64,000 bases of DNA. It comes from Roseovarius aestuariivivens. Its GTDB lineage: Bacteria; Pseudomonadota; Alphaproteobacteria; Rhodobacterales; Rhodobacteraceae. Made by a program: the position numbers and the translations under genes. Under the pieces are notes generated by a model, which was not told the origin of the DNA, ran no database searches, and worked only from the letters and a program-made list of their open reading frames with translations. The number at the start of each line of letters is the position of its first letter. Position 1 is the stretch's first letter. The DNA is taken from NCBI RefSeq assembly GCF_004761875.1, contig NZ_SJEY01000012.1, positions 1-64,000 on the forward strand, written 5' to 3'. Below, piece by piece: positions 34,972 through 43,722 of this stretch.

Positions 34972-35778
34972 ATGCTCAGACCCGTCCTGACGACACTCAC
35001 CGCCTTGGCCCTCGCAATGCCCGCCGCGGCCGAACGGATCCTCGTGCAGTCCACGACCTCCACCGCCAATTCCGGGCTCTACGATCACATCCTGCCGATC
35101 TTCACCGATGAGACAGGGATCACCGTCAACGTGGTTGCCGTGGGCACGGGGCAGGCCATCAAGAACGCGCGCAACTGCGACGGCGACGTGCTTCTGGTGC
35201 ACGCCAAACCGGCGGAGGAGAAGTTCGTCGCCGACGGGCGCGGCGTGGCGCGCGCCGACCTGATGTATAACGACTTCATCATCGTCGGCCCCGGGGCCGA
35301 TCCGGCAGGGGTCAAAGGCATGGAGGATGTGCAGGGCGCACTGACGAAAATCGCCGAGACCAAGGCGCTCTTCGCCTCGCGCGGCGACGAGTCCGGTACG
35401 CATAAGAAAGAGCGCGCGCTTTGGGCCGAGACCGGCATCGACCCGACCGGGGCCTCGGGCGGCTGGTACCGCGAAACCGGCTCGGGCATGGGTGCCACGC
35501 TCAACGCGGCCCAGGGCATGGCCGCCTACGCCATGACCGACCGCGCCACATGGCTCAGCTTTGCCAACAAGGGCGATTTCGAGATCCTCGTGCAGGGCGA
35601 CGCGGACATGTTCAACCAGTACGGCATCATCCTCGTGAACCCCGAGGTCTGCGCGAACGTCAAGGCCGAGGCGGGCCAGAGCTTTATAGACTGGCTTTTG
35701 TCCGACGCGGGGCAGGGGGCCATCGCCGGCTATACCCTGGGCGGCGAACAGCTCTTCTTCCCCAATGCGGGGGACTGA
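34972..35778 (+). CDS. tupA: Tungstate-binding periplasmic protein
   Basis: 268 residues with a signal peptide (cleavage likely after AMPAAA). The mature chain starts with VQSTTSTANSGLYDHILPIF; the TTST-(A/D)SG motif is the oxyanion-binding signature of TupA. It also has AVGTGQAIKNARNCDGDVLL and SRGDESGTHKKE, both family hallmarks. A type II periplasmic binding protein that delivers WO4(2-) to TupBC. AAAGAAGGA precedes the start. Confidence 0.93.
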   Translation: MLRPVLTTLTALALAMPAAAERILVQSTTSTANSGLYDHILPIFTDETGITVNVVAVGTGQAIKNARNCDGDVLLVHAKPAEEKFVADGRGVARADLMYNDFIIVGPGADPAGVKGMEDVQGALTKIAETKALFASRGDESGTHKKERALWAETGIDPTGASGGWYRETGSGMGATLNAAQGMAAYAMTDRATWLSFANKGDFEILVQGDADMFNQYGIILVNPEVCANVKAEAGQSFIDWLLSDAGQGAIAGYTLGGEQLFFPNAGD

Positions 35779-35784
35779 TACCCG

Positions 35785-36666
35785 ATGACCGACACCTCGC
35801 CCGAATTCCTCACCGTCAAGGAACTGGCCGCGCTCCTGCGCATCAAGGAGCGGAAGGTCTATGACCTTGCCGCCTCGGGTGAGGTCCCGTGCTCTCGCGC
35901 CACCGGCAAGCTTCTTTTCCCCGAAGCCGAGATTCGCGACTGGATCGCGGGCGCCAGCAGCGGCACCACCACGCCCGGGCCGGACCGCCCCGCGGTATTT
36001 CTGGGCAGTCACGATCCCGTTCTCGACTGGGCCCTGCGCCAGTCGCAATGTGGCCTCGCCACCTATCTAGACGGAAGTCTCGATGGCCTGTCGCGCTTTC
36101 GCTCGGGGGCGGGCATCGCGGCGGGGGTGCATATTCACGATGCGGACACGGACGAATGGAACATCCCCCGCGTGTCGAAACTTTTCTCAGGCCGCGACGT
36201 GGCGCTCATCGGCTTCGCGCGTCGCCAACGGGGGCTGGTCCTCGCCCCCGATCTGGTGGGCAAGATCGGCAAACCCGCCGATTTGATCGGCCACGCCTTC
36301 GCCGCACGTCAGGCCGAATCCGGGACCGAGCGACTTTGGGGCGATCTGCTGGATGCTGCGGGGCTCAAACCGGGCGATATTCCGGTCGCGGAAACGACGC
36401 GCAGCGAGATGGATGCGGTCCTCGCCGTCGCCTCGGGTACGGCGGCGGCGACCTTCGGGCTCGAACCCTTGGCCCGGCAATTCAGCCTTGGCTTCGTCCC
36501 GGTCATCGAAGAACGCTTTGACCTGCTCGTTGACCGCAAGGCCTATTTCGACCCGCCGATGCAGGCTTTCCTCGCCTTTTGCCACTCACCCGCCTTCGCC
36601 GCCAAGGCCAAGGCGATGCCGGGTTACGACATCGCCGATCTCGGCGCCGTGCGCTGGAACGGCTAG
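35785..36666 (+). CDS. One-component regulator: excisionase-type HTH fused to oxyanion-binding domain
   Basis: 293 residues, starting 6 bp after tupA. Residues 8-60 (LTVKELAALLRIKERKVYDL, then GKLLFPEAEIRDWI) form a MerR/excisionase-like winged helix. Residues 70-290 resemble a periplasmic-binding-protein fold (LATYLDGSLDGLSRFRSGAG, then GLVLAPDLV and SGTERLW) of the PBP-like type in ModE/TupR-class regulators. It lacks a signal peptide, so it senses cytoplasmic ligand, presumably tungstate or molybdate, and should control the tup operon. Context supports this strongly. Confidence 0.82.
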   Translation: MTDTSPEFLTVKELAALLRIKERKVYDLAASGEVPCSRATGKLLFPEAEIRDWIAGASSGTTTPGPDRPAVFLGSHDPVLDWALRQSQCGLATYLDGSLDGLSRFRSGAGIAAGVHIHDADTDEWNIPRVSKLFSGRDVALIGFARRQRGLVLAPDLVGKIGKPADLIGHAFAARQAESGTERLWGDLLDAAGLKPGDIPVAETTRSEMDAVLAVASGTAAATFGLEPLARQFSLGFVPVIEERFDLLVDRKAYFDPPMQAFLAFCHSPAFAAKAKAMPGYDIADLGAVRWNG

Positions 36667-37850
36667 GCGGCGACGGTCCGCGACGGGCGCTCCTGCACGC
36701 GATCCGGGCTCAGAGCGGCTGCCGTCATCGCCGACACATAGGCCGCGCAGAGGAACATGATCTCACCGCCGAGCTGCGTCGAAACCTCACCGGCGAGGAT
36801 CGGCCCCAGCACCGAGCCGACGCCCACGGCCATCAGCGCCACGGTAAAGCTCAGTGACGGCAGATCGGGGAAGAGCCGGTCCGACCAAAACGCCAGGATT
36901 GCGCTCATCATCATCACGAACGTGCCCTGCAGCCCTGCGGCCAGGATCACGGCCCCCCACGCCGTCGGCGCCACCGCCACCAGTGTCATCGAGAGGGCCG
37001 AGGCCAGCATCAGCGCCCGGATGAGGTTCACCAGACCCAGCCGCGCCTTGAGATGGCTCGTCGCCAGCCCGCTGAGACCAACCAGTCCGAACGTCATGAA
37101 CACCAGCGCGGGCGTGGTGCCACCGGGCATGCCGGCCAGACCCCCGGCCTGCTCGATCCGGTCGGCGGCAAAGGACAGAAAAACCGCCGTCGTCAGACCA
37201 AAGGACAGTGCCACGCCATAAAGCGGCAGCGCCGAGGGCCGCGCCAGCGCGCTCCACGGGCTTTTTGATCCCGGCCCGGGCCGCCCGGCCACGTCGCGCA
37301 GCGACGGCGCCGCGATAACCAGCGCCAGCGCGCCCAGGCCGGCAAAGACGACCCAGCCTGCACGCCACGAAAACCCCGTCGTGTCTGCCATCAGCGCCAC
37401 CAGACCGGCGGTCGCAATGCCCACGCTCGTCCCCGTGCTGATGAGCGACAGAGCGGTGGGCCGGTCCTCGTCATGGATGAGCTGGTTGACCGCGTTGTTG
37501 AACGGCGTCCAGGCAAAGCCGGCGCTGCTCATCGAAAAGAAGACGCCGATGTAGAGCATCCAGAGCGTCTCTGCCCGCGACACCAGGGCGAGGCCCAAAG
37601 TGGCCGACACCAGCCCCAGCGCCACCGGCAAGCGCGGCCCGCGCCGCGCGGTCAGCCAGTAGGCCGCGAAAAGGCCGACGAGCATGCCGAAAAAGCCCAA
37701 GCTCGAAAATTGCCCGGCGGCGCGCGTCGACATCTCGAACGTGCCGCGAAACTCCGAAAGGAAAAGGCCGAACCCCATGCGGGCCGGCCCATAGGTGATC
37801 GCTGTCGCCGCGAAGCCCGCGACCGACAGCTTCCAGAAAGGGGATAACAT
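36663..37850 (-). CDS. MFS transporter (YbfB/CynX-like)
   Basis: 395 residues, twelve predicted membrane segments, with the MFS loop between helices 2 and 3 (GMLVGLFAAYWLTARRGPRL). Convergent with the regulator gene; the 3' ends overlap by 4 bp. The substrate cannot be read from the sequence. The start ATG at 37850 has GAGGT upstream. Confidence 0.82.
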   Translation of the reverse strand: MLSPFWKLSVAGFAATAITYGPARMGFGLFLSEFRGTFEMSTRAAGQFSSLGFFGMLVGLFAAYWLTARRGPRLPVALGLVSATLGLALVSRAETLWMLYIGVFFSMSSAGFAWTPFNNAVNQLIHDEDRPTALSLISTGTSVGIATAGLVALMADTTGFSWRAGWVVFAGLGALALVIAAPSLRDVAGRPGPGSKSPWSALARPSALPLYGVALSFGLTTAVFLSFAADRIEQAGGLAGMPGGTTPALVFMTFGLVGLSGLATSHLKARLGLVNLIRALMLASALSMTLVAVAPTAWGAVILAAGLQGTFVMMMSAILAFWSDRLFPDLPSLSFTVALMAVGVGSVLGPILAGEVSTQLGGEIMFLCAAYVSAMTAAALSPDRVQERPSRTVAA

Positions 37851-37901
37851 ATGTACCTCGCGATGGTCTGCGAGGATGAGACAGCAGCGCGTCTGCGGAC
37901 C

Positions 37902-38045
37902 TTAAAAGATCCCGTCGCCGCCCTCTTCCTCTTCGATGATCTGGTCCGCGGCCACAACGGCCCCGGCGCCAATGGCCGGTGCGCAGGCCTGCAGGGCGGT
38001 CATACTGCCCAGAAAGGCAAGGGAAAGCCAGAAACGATGGGTCAT
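37902..38045 (-). CDS. Tiny lipoprotein
   Basis: 47 residues from the ATG at 38045, with AGGAG 8 nt upstream. A short signal sequence ends in the lipobox LQAC (Cys19 of MTHRFWLSLAFLGSMTALQA-C), followed by APAIGAGAVVAADQ and an acidic tail EEEEGGDGIF. Likely outer- or inner-membrane-anchored. It lies 34 bp downstream of another tiny lipoprotein gene. Function unknown. Confidence 0.65.
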   Translation of the reverse strand: MTHRFWLSLAFLGSMTALQACAPAIGAGAVVAADQIIEEEEGGDGIF

Positions 38046-38079
38046 GGGAAACTCTCCTGTTGGGGCAGGGGGGAGGCGC

Positions 38080-38223
38080 TCAGTCCACGCTCTCGTAAAC
38101 CGCCGAGGTCGTATTCTCGACATCCTGCACGAAACCTTCGGTTGTCTCGCACCCGGCAAGAGCCAGAAGTGCAAGCGAAAGGACCAAAAAGGCGCGGGCG
38201 GAATCGTTTAAAATCGTTGTCAT
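38080..38223 (-). CDS. Entericidin-like small lipoprotein
   Basis: 47 residues: MTTILNDSARAFLVLSLALL, then ALAGC (lipobox) and ETTEGFVQDVENTTSAVY. The short signal, LAGC lipobox and alpha-helical tail with DVE.T match the entericidin A/B family of bacteriolytic or stress-associated lipoproteins. Entericidins occur as toxin/antidote-type pairs, and the next gene is another tiny lipoprotein. The ribosome site is weak. Confidence 0.65.
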   Translation of the reverse strand: MTTILNDSARAFLVLSLALLALAGCETTEGFVQDVENTTSAVYESVD

Positions 38224-38300
38224 GGCCTACCAACGCGACGGATCAACTCATCGTTCCCCCGGAGATGAAGCGGCGTACAAGTCCAGACGGGTGAGACACC

Positions 38301-38782
38301 TGCCTGCTCTCGTTTTTCGCGGTGCACGTCCGCAACCAAAACAACGGGGTGCGTGAGGATCATGGCCGCTCCGAGGCCATAGCGGCCACTAGGATACTTG
38401 TCAGCGAACGGCAGCTTCGAGCCCTTACTGACCTATGCTGCGCCGGCCACGAGGAGCAGCAAAGCGCGGATGGCGGCCTTTGCAAAGTCCCGTGGTTCAC
38501 CGAAAGGAGGGAGGACCGTTGCGGCATGCGCACTCGCACATTACAGCCCTTTGTTTCGCAGACAGCAAAATTCAAACTTGAACGGCAAGCGGGCGGAGGA
38601 GGTTGACGTTTGGCTGGTTGGAGACTTCGCTCAAACGGAAATTTGAGATTTGCTGGCGACTCCTACCGCTCGACCGACCAGTGCAAAAAACTATGCAAAT
38701 TTTTCGTAGATGGTTAAGGTAGTTAAATTGCGTTCAGAGTATTTTACGCTCGTGAGATCTAAATATCGGGGGACTTTGAAGA
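38301..38782. other. Gene-free stretch
   Basis: 480 bp. Open frames on both strands here overlap one another without ribosome sites or family resemblance. Presumably holds the promoter of the VPLPA-CTERM gene that follows. Nothing else seen. Confidence 0.5.
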
Positions 38783-39445
38783 ATGAAGACTTTAATCGCT
38801 TTCATAACAGCTGCGGGCATGAGCCTGGCGAGCGGAGCCTATGCCGCGACCTTGCACGGAGCGTTCTACAACACAGGCGGCAATCAAGGTGGTGGTTCGC
38901 CGCTGACAAACACCATGACACTGGCCGACACGTTCCTGGCTGGAAACCCGACCCCAACCGCCACGTTCAAATCGACTGGTATCGACTACGGTGGGCCCTC
39001 GCCTTACATTTTAAGCGACTTGGGGACGTTCCTCGGGGCAGACGCTGCCTCGCTCAGCCCTGCCTCTGCCGCTTCGATCGACATGCTGGGCTCGGTGATT
39101 GTCCTGACGGGCACCATCCGCCTCGGAGCGGGCATCAACAACTTCGAAGTCTTCAGCGATGACGGATTCTCGATGCTTCTCAACGGCGTTGAAGTCGGCC
39201 GGTTCGAAGGGTTGCGCGGTCCAGGCTCGTCGTTCTTCAACGTCGACGCTGGCTTTGGTGGCGACGTAAACATGGAGCTGCGTTACTTCGAAGGGGCGCT
39301 GACCCAGGCCGCGCTTCGTGCCGCGCTCAACGGCAAAACGATTACAGGCTTGCCAACTCCTGTGCCGATTCCGGCAGCCGGGTTCCTGTTGATCAGCGCG
39401 CTGGGTGGCCTGGTCGCAGTCAAGCGCCGCCGCAAGGCCGCGTGA
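38783..39445 (+). CDS. VPLPA-CTERM protein with PA14-like domain
   Basis: 220 residues. A signal peptide MKTLIAFITAAGMSLASGAYA is cleaved near YAA. The mature region contains FEVFSDDGFSMLLNGVEVGR and a following FEG, resembling a PA14 beta-barrel that binds carbohydrate. The C-terminus TPVPIPAAGFLLISALGGL, then VAVKRRRKAA is a VPLPA-type exosortase signal. A strong intrinsic terminator follows. The cognate exosortase (expected class D) is not in the window. The second such substrate here after 23647-24312. Confidence 0.85.
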   Translation: MKTLIAFITAAGMSLASGAYAATLHGAFYNTGGNQGGGSPLTNTMTLADTFLAGNPTPTATFKSTGIDYGGPSPYILSDLGTFLGADAASLSPASAASIDMLGSVIVLTGTIRLGAGINNFEVFSDDGFSMLLNGVEVGRFEGLRGPGSSFFNVDAGFGGDVNMELRYFEGALTQAALRAALNGKTITGLPTPVPIPAAGFLLISALGGLVAVKRRRKAA

Positions 39446-39475
39446 ATCTTCGATCAACCGCTTAACAAGATACAG

Positions 39476-39506
39476 AAACGGCGGCCTTAGGGTTCGCCGT
39501 TTTTTT
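39476..39506 (+). terminator. Intrinsic terminator of the VPLPA-CTERM gene
   Basis: Stem AAACGGCG / CGCCGTTT around a GCCTTAGGGTT loop, followed by a run of Ts; 30 bp after the stop codon. Confidence 0.85.
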
Positions 39507-40021
39507 GCATCGACCAGGCGTCTCTTTGAAATGGGAATTCCTGTCTTTGGCGGCAATCTGAAAAGGAGGCGGCTCGCGTCAGAGCGAACCTATTTTGCAG
39601 GATCAGGCGCGGGCAGAACACCGTCTCGGCGAGGGTCGTCAGCCCATCGGTCAAAAGCAGCCATTCGGCTTTGCAGGCACAGGTATACAGCCTTGTTGCT
39701 TTCTGGGTTGGCTACCAGAAGACGACAGAACTAGCCCAAAGCGGACGTGTCACTTCCGGAGTCAAATCGCTATACCTGTTCTTTGCAGCAGGACCACCGA
39801 AGTAGGAAGAACAAGGGCAACGCTGCCATTCAACTTTTCAAAGCGAACGGCAGCTACGTCCGCAAAGCCGACGGTAATTCGTTGCTCCCAAGCCAAGGGA
39901 TGAGCGTATCAACCGCTTGTCGGATGTCGACGGCTCGACATATGCGTCCGGTCTTGTGACAGGCTGCGCAAGCGCAGTGCGAGAGTAGTCACGCAATCGC
40001 CGAGGTGCCTGCTAAAACCTC
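39507..40021. other. Gene-free stretch
   Basis: 515 bp between a terminator and the 3' end of ychF. Short open frames appear without ribosome sites or recognisable sequence. Nothing identified. Confidence 0.5.
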
Positions 40022-41119
40022 TCAGGTGTTGAAAAGGAAATGCAGCACGTCGCCATCCTTGACGACATAGCTCTTGCCCTCCGCGCGCATCTTGCCCGCT
40101 TCCTTCGCCGCTTGCTCACCCCCGAGCGAGACGAAATCGTCATAGGCGATGGTTTCGGCCCGGATAAATCCCTTTTCGAAATCGCCGTGGATGACGCCCG
40201 CCGCCTGCGGCGCGGCGGTGCCGGTGCGGATGGTCCAGGCGCGCGCCTCCTTGGGGCCGACGGTGAAATACGTCTCCAGATGCAAAAGGTCATAGCCTGC
40301 GCGAATGAGCCGGTCGAGCCCGGCTTCCTCCAGCCCCATCTCCTCCAGGAACATCGCGGCTTCGTCCGCGTCGAGCTGGCTGATTTCTTCCTCGATCTGG
40401 GCCGAGATGATCACGCTTGCCGCGCCCTGCTCGGCGGCCATGGCCTCGACCGCTGCTGAATGGGCGTTGCCGGTGGCGGCGCTCGCCTCGTCCACATTGC
40501 AAACGTAAAGGATCGGCTTCGTGGTCAGAAGCTGCAGACCCTTCCATGCTTTGGCGTCCTCGGCATCCACCTCGACCAGCCGCGCGGGCTTGCCCTCTTC
40601 CAGCATCGCCTGCGCCGCGGCCAGAAGACGGTCGGCCTGCACGGCCTCTTTGTCATTGCCCTTCAGCTTGCGCACCAGCCCCGCGCGCCGCTTCTCGATG
40701 CTTTCCAGATCGGCGAGCATCAGCTCGGTCTCGATCACCTCGGCATCCTCGACCGGGTTCACGCGCCCCTCTACATGGGTCACGTCGCCATCCTCGAAAC
40801 AGCGCAGCACATGCGCGATGGCGTCGACCTCGCGGATATTGGCCAGGAACTGGTTGCCCAGCCCCTCACCCTTGCTGGCCCCCTTCACGAGGCCCGCAAT
40901 GTCCACGAAGGTCATGCGCGTCGGCACGATCTGCTTCGACTTGGCGATCGCCGCCAGTTTGTCGAGCCGCGCGTCGGGCACCGCGACCTCGCCCACATTG
41001 GGTTCGATGGTGCAGAACGGAAAATTCGCCGCCTGCGCCGCGGCGGTCCGCGTCAGCGCGTTGAAGAGCGTCGACTTGCCCACATTGGGCAGCCCCACAA
41101 TTCCCATCTTGAAGCCCAT
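40022..41119 (-). CDS. ychF: Redox-regulated ATPase YchF (Obg family)
   Basis: 365 residues. G1 GLPNVGKST, G3 DIAGLVKGASKGEGLGNQFL, and the ATP-favouring NVDE in CNVDEAS (instead of NKxD) identify YchF, a translation-associated P-loop ATPase. The C-terminal TGS-like domain (YFTVGPKEARAW, then GVIHGDFEKGFIRAE) is complete. AGAGAGG precedes the ATG. Length is normal. Confidence 0.97.
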   Translation of the reverse strand: MGFKMGIVGLPNVGKSTLFNALTRTAAAQAANFPFCTIEPNVGEVAVPDARLDKLAAIAKSKQIVPTRMTFVDIAGLVKGASKGEGLGNQFLANIREVDAIAHVLRCFEDGDVTHVEGRVNPVEDAEVIETELMLADLESIEKRRAGLVRKLKGNDKEAVQADRLLAAAQAMLEEGKPARLVEVDAEDAKAWKGLQLLTTKPILYVCNVDEASAATGNAHSAAVEAMAAEQGAASVIISAQIEEEISQLDADEAAMFLEEMGLEEAGLDRLIRAGYDLLHLETYFTVGPKEARAWTIRTGTAAPQAAGVIHGDFEKGFIRAETIAYDDFVSLGGEQAAKEAGKMRAEGKSYVVKDGDVLHFLFNT

Positions 41120-41304
41120 GATGCACCTCTCTGGCCAGACTCGCGCCGCTTCTAGGATCAGCCCGCCCCGGACGCAAGTGGACCCGCACCGCGCGTGGCC
41201 TGCATAATTCGCTTTGTCCCCGACGCCGGCTGGCGCACACTCCTGGCATTGATCCCAGCATCCGGCATGTCCCGCCGCGATGCCCCAGCCATATCGAGAC
41301 GAAC

Positions 41305-41763
41305 ATGACAGGAACGCCCGCCAGTATTCCCCATCTGATGATCAACTTCACCAATGAAAATCAAAAGCCGAAAAAGATAGATTGCGGTCCCGCCAGCTAT
41401 TCCCTCAGCTTCGACGCCCCGGCACAGGCGGGGGCCGCCTCGCCCCCGCTCGTGCTGCATTGCACCTTGGGGTCCTGCCGGTACCTGCCCGAACTTCTGG
41501 AACTCCTGCAGACAAAGAAGGCCTTCGTTTTCGTCCTGGGCAATCCGACCGCGGACGGCACGATCGAAAAAAGCGGCTTCCGCTATGATGTGACCGACGC
41601 GGTCCTCGACCATATCTCGATCACGGGCGAGCCCGGCCTCGAAGAGATCGCCGTCTCGATCAAGGTCCAGACCGACAGCGAGTTCCATTATTTCGGCAAG
41701 ACCCACGATAACCAGGGCAAAGAGATATCGCTCGACGACACATATATCTGGAAGCAGCACTGA
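41305..41763 (+). CDS. Hypothetical protein, beta-rich
   Basis: 152 residues (MTGTPASIPHLMINFTNEN to DDTYIWKQH). No signal peptide; alternating hydrophobic pattern with strands such as AFVFVLGNP and EIAVSIKVQTD suggests a beta-barrel. A faint resemblance to Hcp-type barrels exists in the strand order, but without the defining motifs. Weak ribosome site. Divergent from ychF. Function not recognised. Confidence 0.55.
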   Translation: MTGTPASIPHLMINFTNENQKPKKIDCGPASYSLSFDAPAQAGAASPPLVLHCTLGSCRYLPELLELLQTKKAFVFVLGNPTADGTIEKSGFRYDVTDAVLDHISITGEPGLEEIAVSIKVQTDSEFHYFGKTHDNQGKEISLDDTYIWKQH

Positions 41764-41878
41764 CCGGCTGGCCACGCTCTGGCATGGCGCACCCCGGAGC
41801 CCGGCTTTTCGCGGCGACAAGCATTGATTTTCCCGCCCGCCTGACGCAAAGGAGGGGCAACAGGAACGGGAAGATCAC

Positions 41879-42670
41879 ATGACACGCATCGACGCCACTT
41901 TCGCCAAGCTCAAGAAAGAGGGCAAAAAGGCCTTCGTCGCCTATGTGATGGCGGGTGATCCGGACTACGAGACCTCGCTCGAGGTGGTCAAGGGACTGCC
42001 CGGCGCGGGCGTGGACATCATCGAACTGGGCCTGCCCTTCACCGATCCGATGGCCGACGGCCCCACCATTCAGCTCGCCGGGCAGCGCGCGCTCGAGGCC
42101 GGCATGACGCTTCAGCGGACGCTCGATCTGGCGACCGAGTTCCGCAAGACCGACGACACCACGCCGATCGTGCTCATGGGCTATTACAACCCGATCTACA
42201 ATCGCGGCGTCGACACGTTCCTGATCGATGCCAAGGCCGCCGGCATCGACGGGCTGATCGTGGTCGATCTTCCCCCCGAGGAGGACGACGAGCTTTGCGT
42301 GCCCGCGCAGAAGGCCGGGCTCAACTTCATCCGGCTGGCCACCCCCACCACCGACGACAAGCGTCTGCCCAAGGTTCTCTCGAACACGTCGGGCTTCGTC
42401 TATTACGTCTCGATCACCGGCATCACCGGCGCCGCCGCGGCCGAGGCCGCCGAGGTCGCCCCGGAGGTCGCCCGCATCAAAAGCCAGACCGACCTGCCAA
42501 TCGTCGTGGGCTTCGGCATCCGGACGCCCGAAACCAGCCGCGAAATCGCCTCCGTCGCCGATGGCGCGGTCGTGGGCTCGGCCATCGTGGCCAAGCTCGG
42601 CGAAGGCGAACGCCCGGAGGCCGTGCTCGAGTTCGTGCGCGGCCTGGCCGAGGGCGCGCATTCCGCCTGA
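41879..42670 (+). CDS. trpA: Tryptophan synthase alpha chain
   Basis: 263 residues. Cleaves indole-3-glycerol phosphate in the last step of tryptophan synthesis. Catalytic Glu in [17 protein letters not shown] and Asp in [11 protein letters not shown], phosphate loop VGFGIRTPE and VVGSAIV are all present. Located 8 kb from trpB rather than next to it, as in some Rhodobacterales. Start ATG with GGGAAG upstream. Confidence 0.97.
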   Translation: MTRIDATFAKLKKEGKKAFVAYVMAGDPDYETSLEVVKGLPGAGVDIIELGLPFTDPMADGPTIQLAGQRALEAGMTLQRTLDLATEFRKTDDTTPIVLMGYYNPIYNRGVDTFLIDAKAAGIDGLIVVDLPPEEDDELCVPAQKAGLNFIRLATPTTDDKRLPKVLSNTSGFVYYVSITGITGAAAAEAAEVAPEVARIKSQTDLPIVVGFGIRTPETSREIASVADGAVVGSAIVAKLGEGERPEAVLEFVRGLAEGAHSA

Positions 42671-42671
42671 G

Positions 42672-43643
42672 TCATTCCGGCGATACCGAACCCGGCCCCG
42701 GCCAGGGCAGAACCGCGCGCAGGAAGCACTCAAAGGCGCCGCAACCGCCGACTTTCTGGTAATGCACGACCTCGCGCACCTCTCCGCCGACCGGGTCGCG
42801 GTTCTCATGCCGCCGTATCGTGCCCCGCGTCACGGTGGCGTCTCCATAGCGTTGGTCCTCCTCATATGTGTAGGCAAGGCCATAGCCGATCGGCGGCAGC
42901 TCCGCTCTAAGGATCGTGACAAAGTCGGCGCCTGTGCCGACGGTCAGTTCCAGAACCCCCAGATCCCGGGCCCGCGCCGCGATCCCGCCCGCCCAGTCGG
43001 GGTCGATGACCCCGGCTGCGTCCACATGCGCCGGGAGCGCCGCGAAGACGTCGTCGGCCAGCGCCAGTTGCGCGCCCATTTCTGATGCCAGAATGCGCTT
43101 TGTAGCCTCGGACACGGGCTTTGTCCGCACCTCGACCTGCAGCGCCGCGAAGAGCACCGCCGCGCTTAGCAGGTTGGCCAGAAAGAACGCCCCCGCCCTT
43201 TGCCACCCGAACCGAAGGCCGTACCCCGCCGCTCTCGACAGACCGGCCAGAAGCGCCAGTTCCACAGGCGTGTCGATCACGGCGGCGGCGACGCAATAGG
43301 CGGCGATTTCCACAATGTCCCCGGCGCCGAAAACCTCGCTCACCACCGGCGCCAGAAGCGGATAAACCGCAAGGCCAGCGGCGGGATAGATCACGAATCC
43401 CAGCGCCGCCGTACCGATGTTGACAAGGATCGCCGCCAGTCCCGCGCGCCGGGCCGGCATGTCGAAGACCGCCCACAGCACCACCGCCTCGATGGCGATG
43501 GCCACAAGCACGGTCCACCACAAGGTGACCCGCACCGTGGCGAAGACGAAAAAGATCGGAACATTGGCCAGCGCCACAGCCGGAATCAGCGACAGAAGAA
43601 AAACGGCGAGAACCAGCGGCTGCAGGTCGGCAAAGCGTTTCAT
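42672..43643 (-). CDS. Hypothetical membrane protein with C-terminal extramembrane domain
   Basis: 323 residues from the ATG at 43643 (MKRFADLQPLVLAVFLLS); an upstream start would add a basic leader without ribosome site. About five membrane segments fill residues 10-160, followed by a soluble alpha/beta domain (AALPAHVDAAGVIDPDWAGG through VHYQKVGGCGAFECFL). No family recognised. Convergent with trpA, whose stop lies 1 bp away. Confidence 0.65.
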   Translation of the reverse strand: MKRFADLQPLVLAVFLLSLIPAVALANVPIFFVFATVRVTLWWTVLVAIAIEAVVLWAVFDMPARRAGLAAILVNIGTAALGFVIYPAAGLAVYPLLAPVVSEVFGAGDIVEIAAYCVAAAVIDTPVELALLAGLSRAAGYGLRFGWQRAGAFFLANLLSAAVLFAALQVEVRTKPVSEATKRILASEMGAQLALADDVFAALPAHVDAAGVIDPDWAGGIAARARDLGVLELTVGTGADFVTILRAELPPIGYGLAYTYEEDQRYGDATVTRGTIRRHENRDPVGGEVREVVHYQKVGGCGAFECFLRAVLPWPGPGSVSPE

Positions 43644-43722
43644 GCAGATAGTCTTGCCGGTTGGCCTCCCAACCGCCTTGCGCAGGATCAAGTCCCTTCG
43701 CGGACGCAACCAGTGGCGCATC

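Noticed and set aside
34165..36048. 627-codon minus-strand frame over the tup operon
   Set aside because: Antisense shadow of three well-recognised tup genes; low-complexity Gly/Arg/His composition.
36663..36666. Four-base 3' overlap of the tup regulator and the MFS gene considered as an assembly problem
   Set aside because: Short convergent stop-codon overlaps are common in compact genomes.
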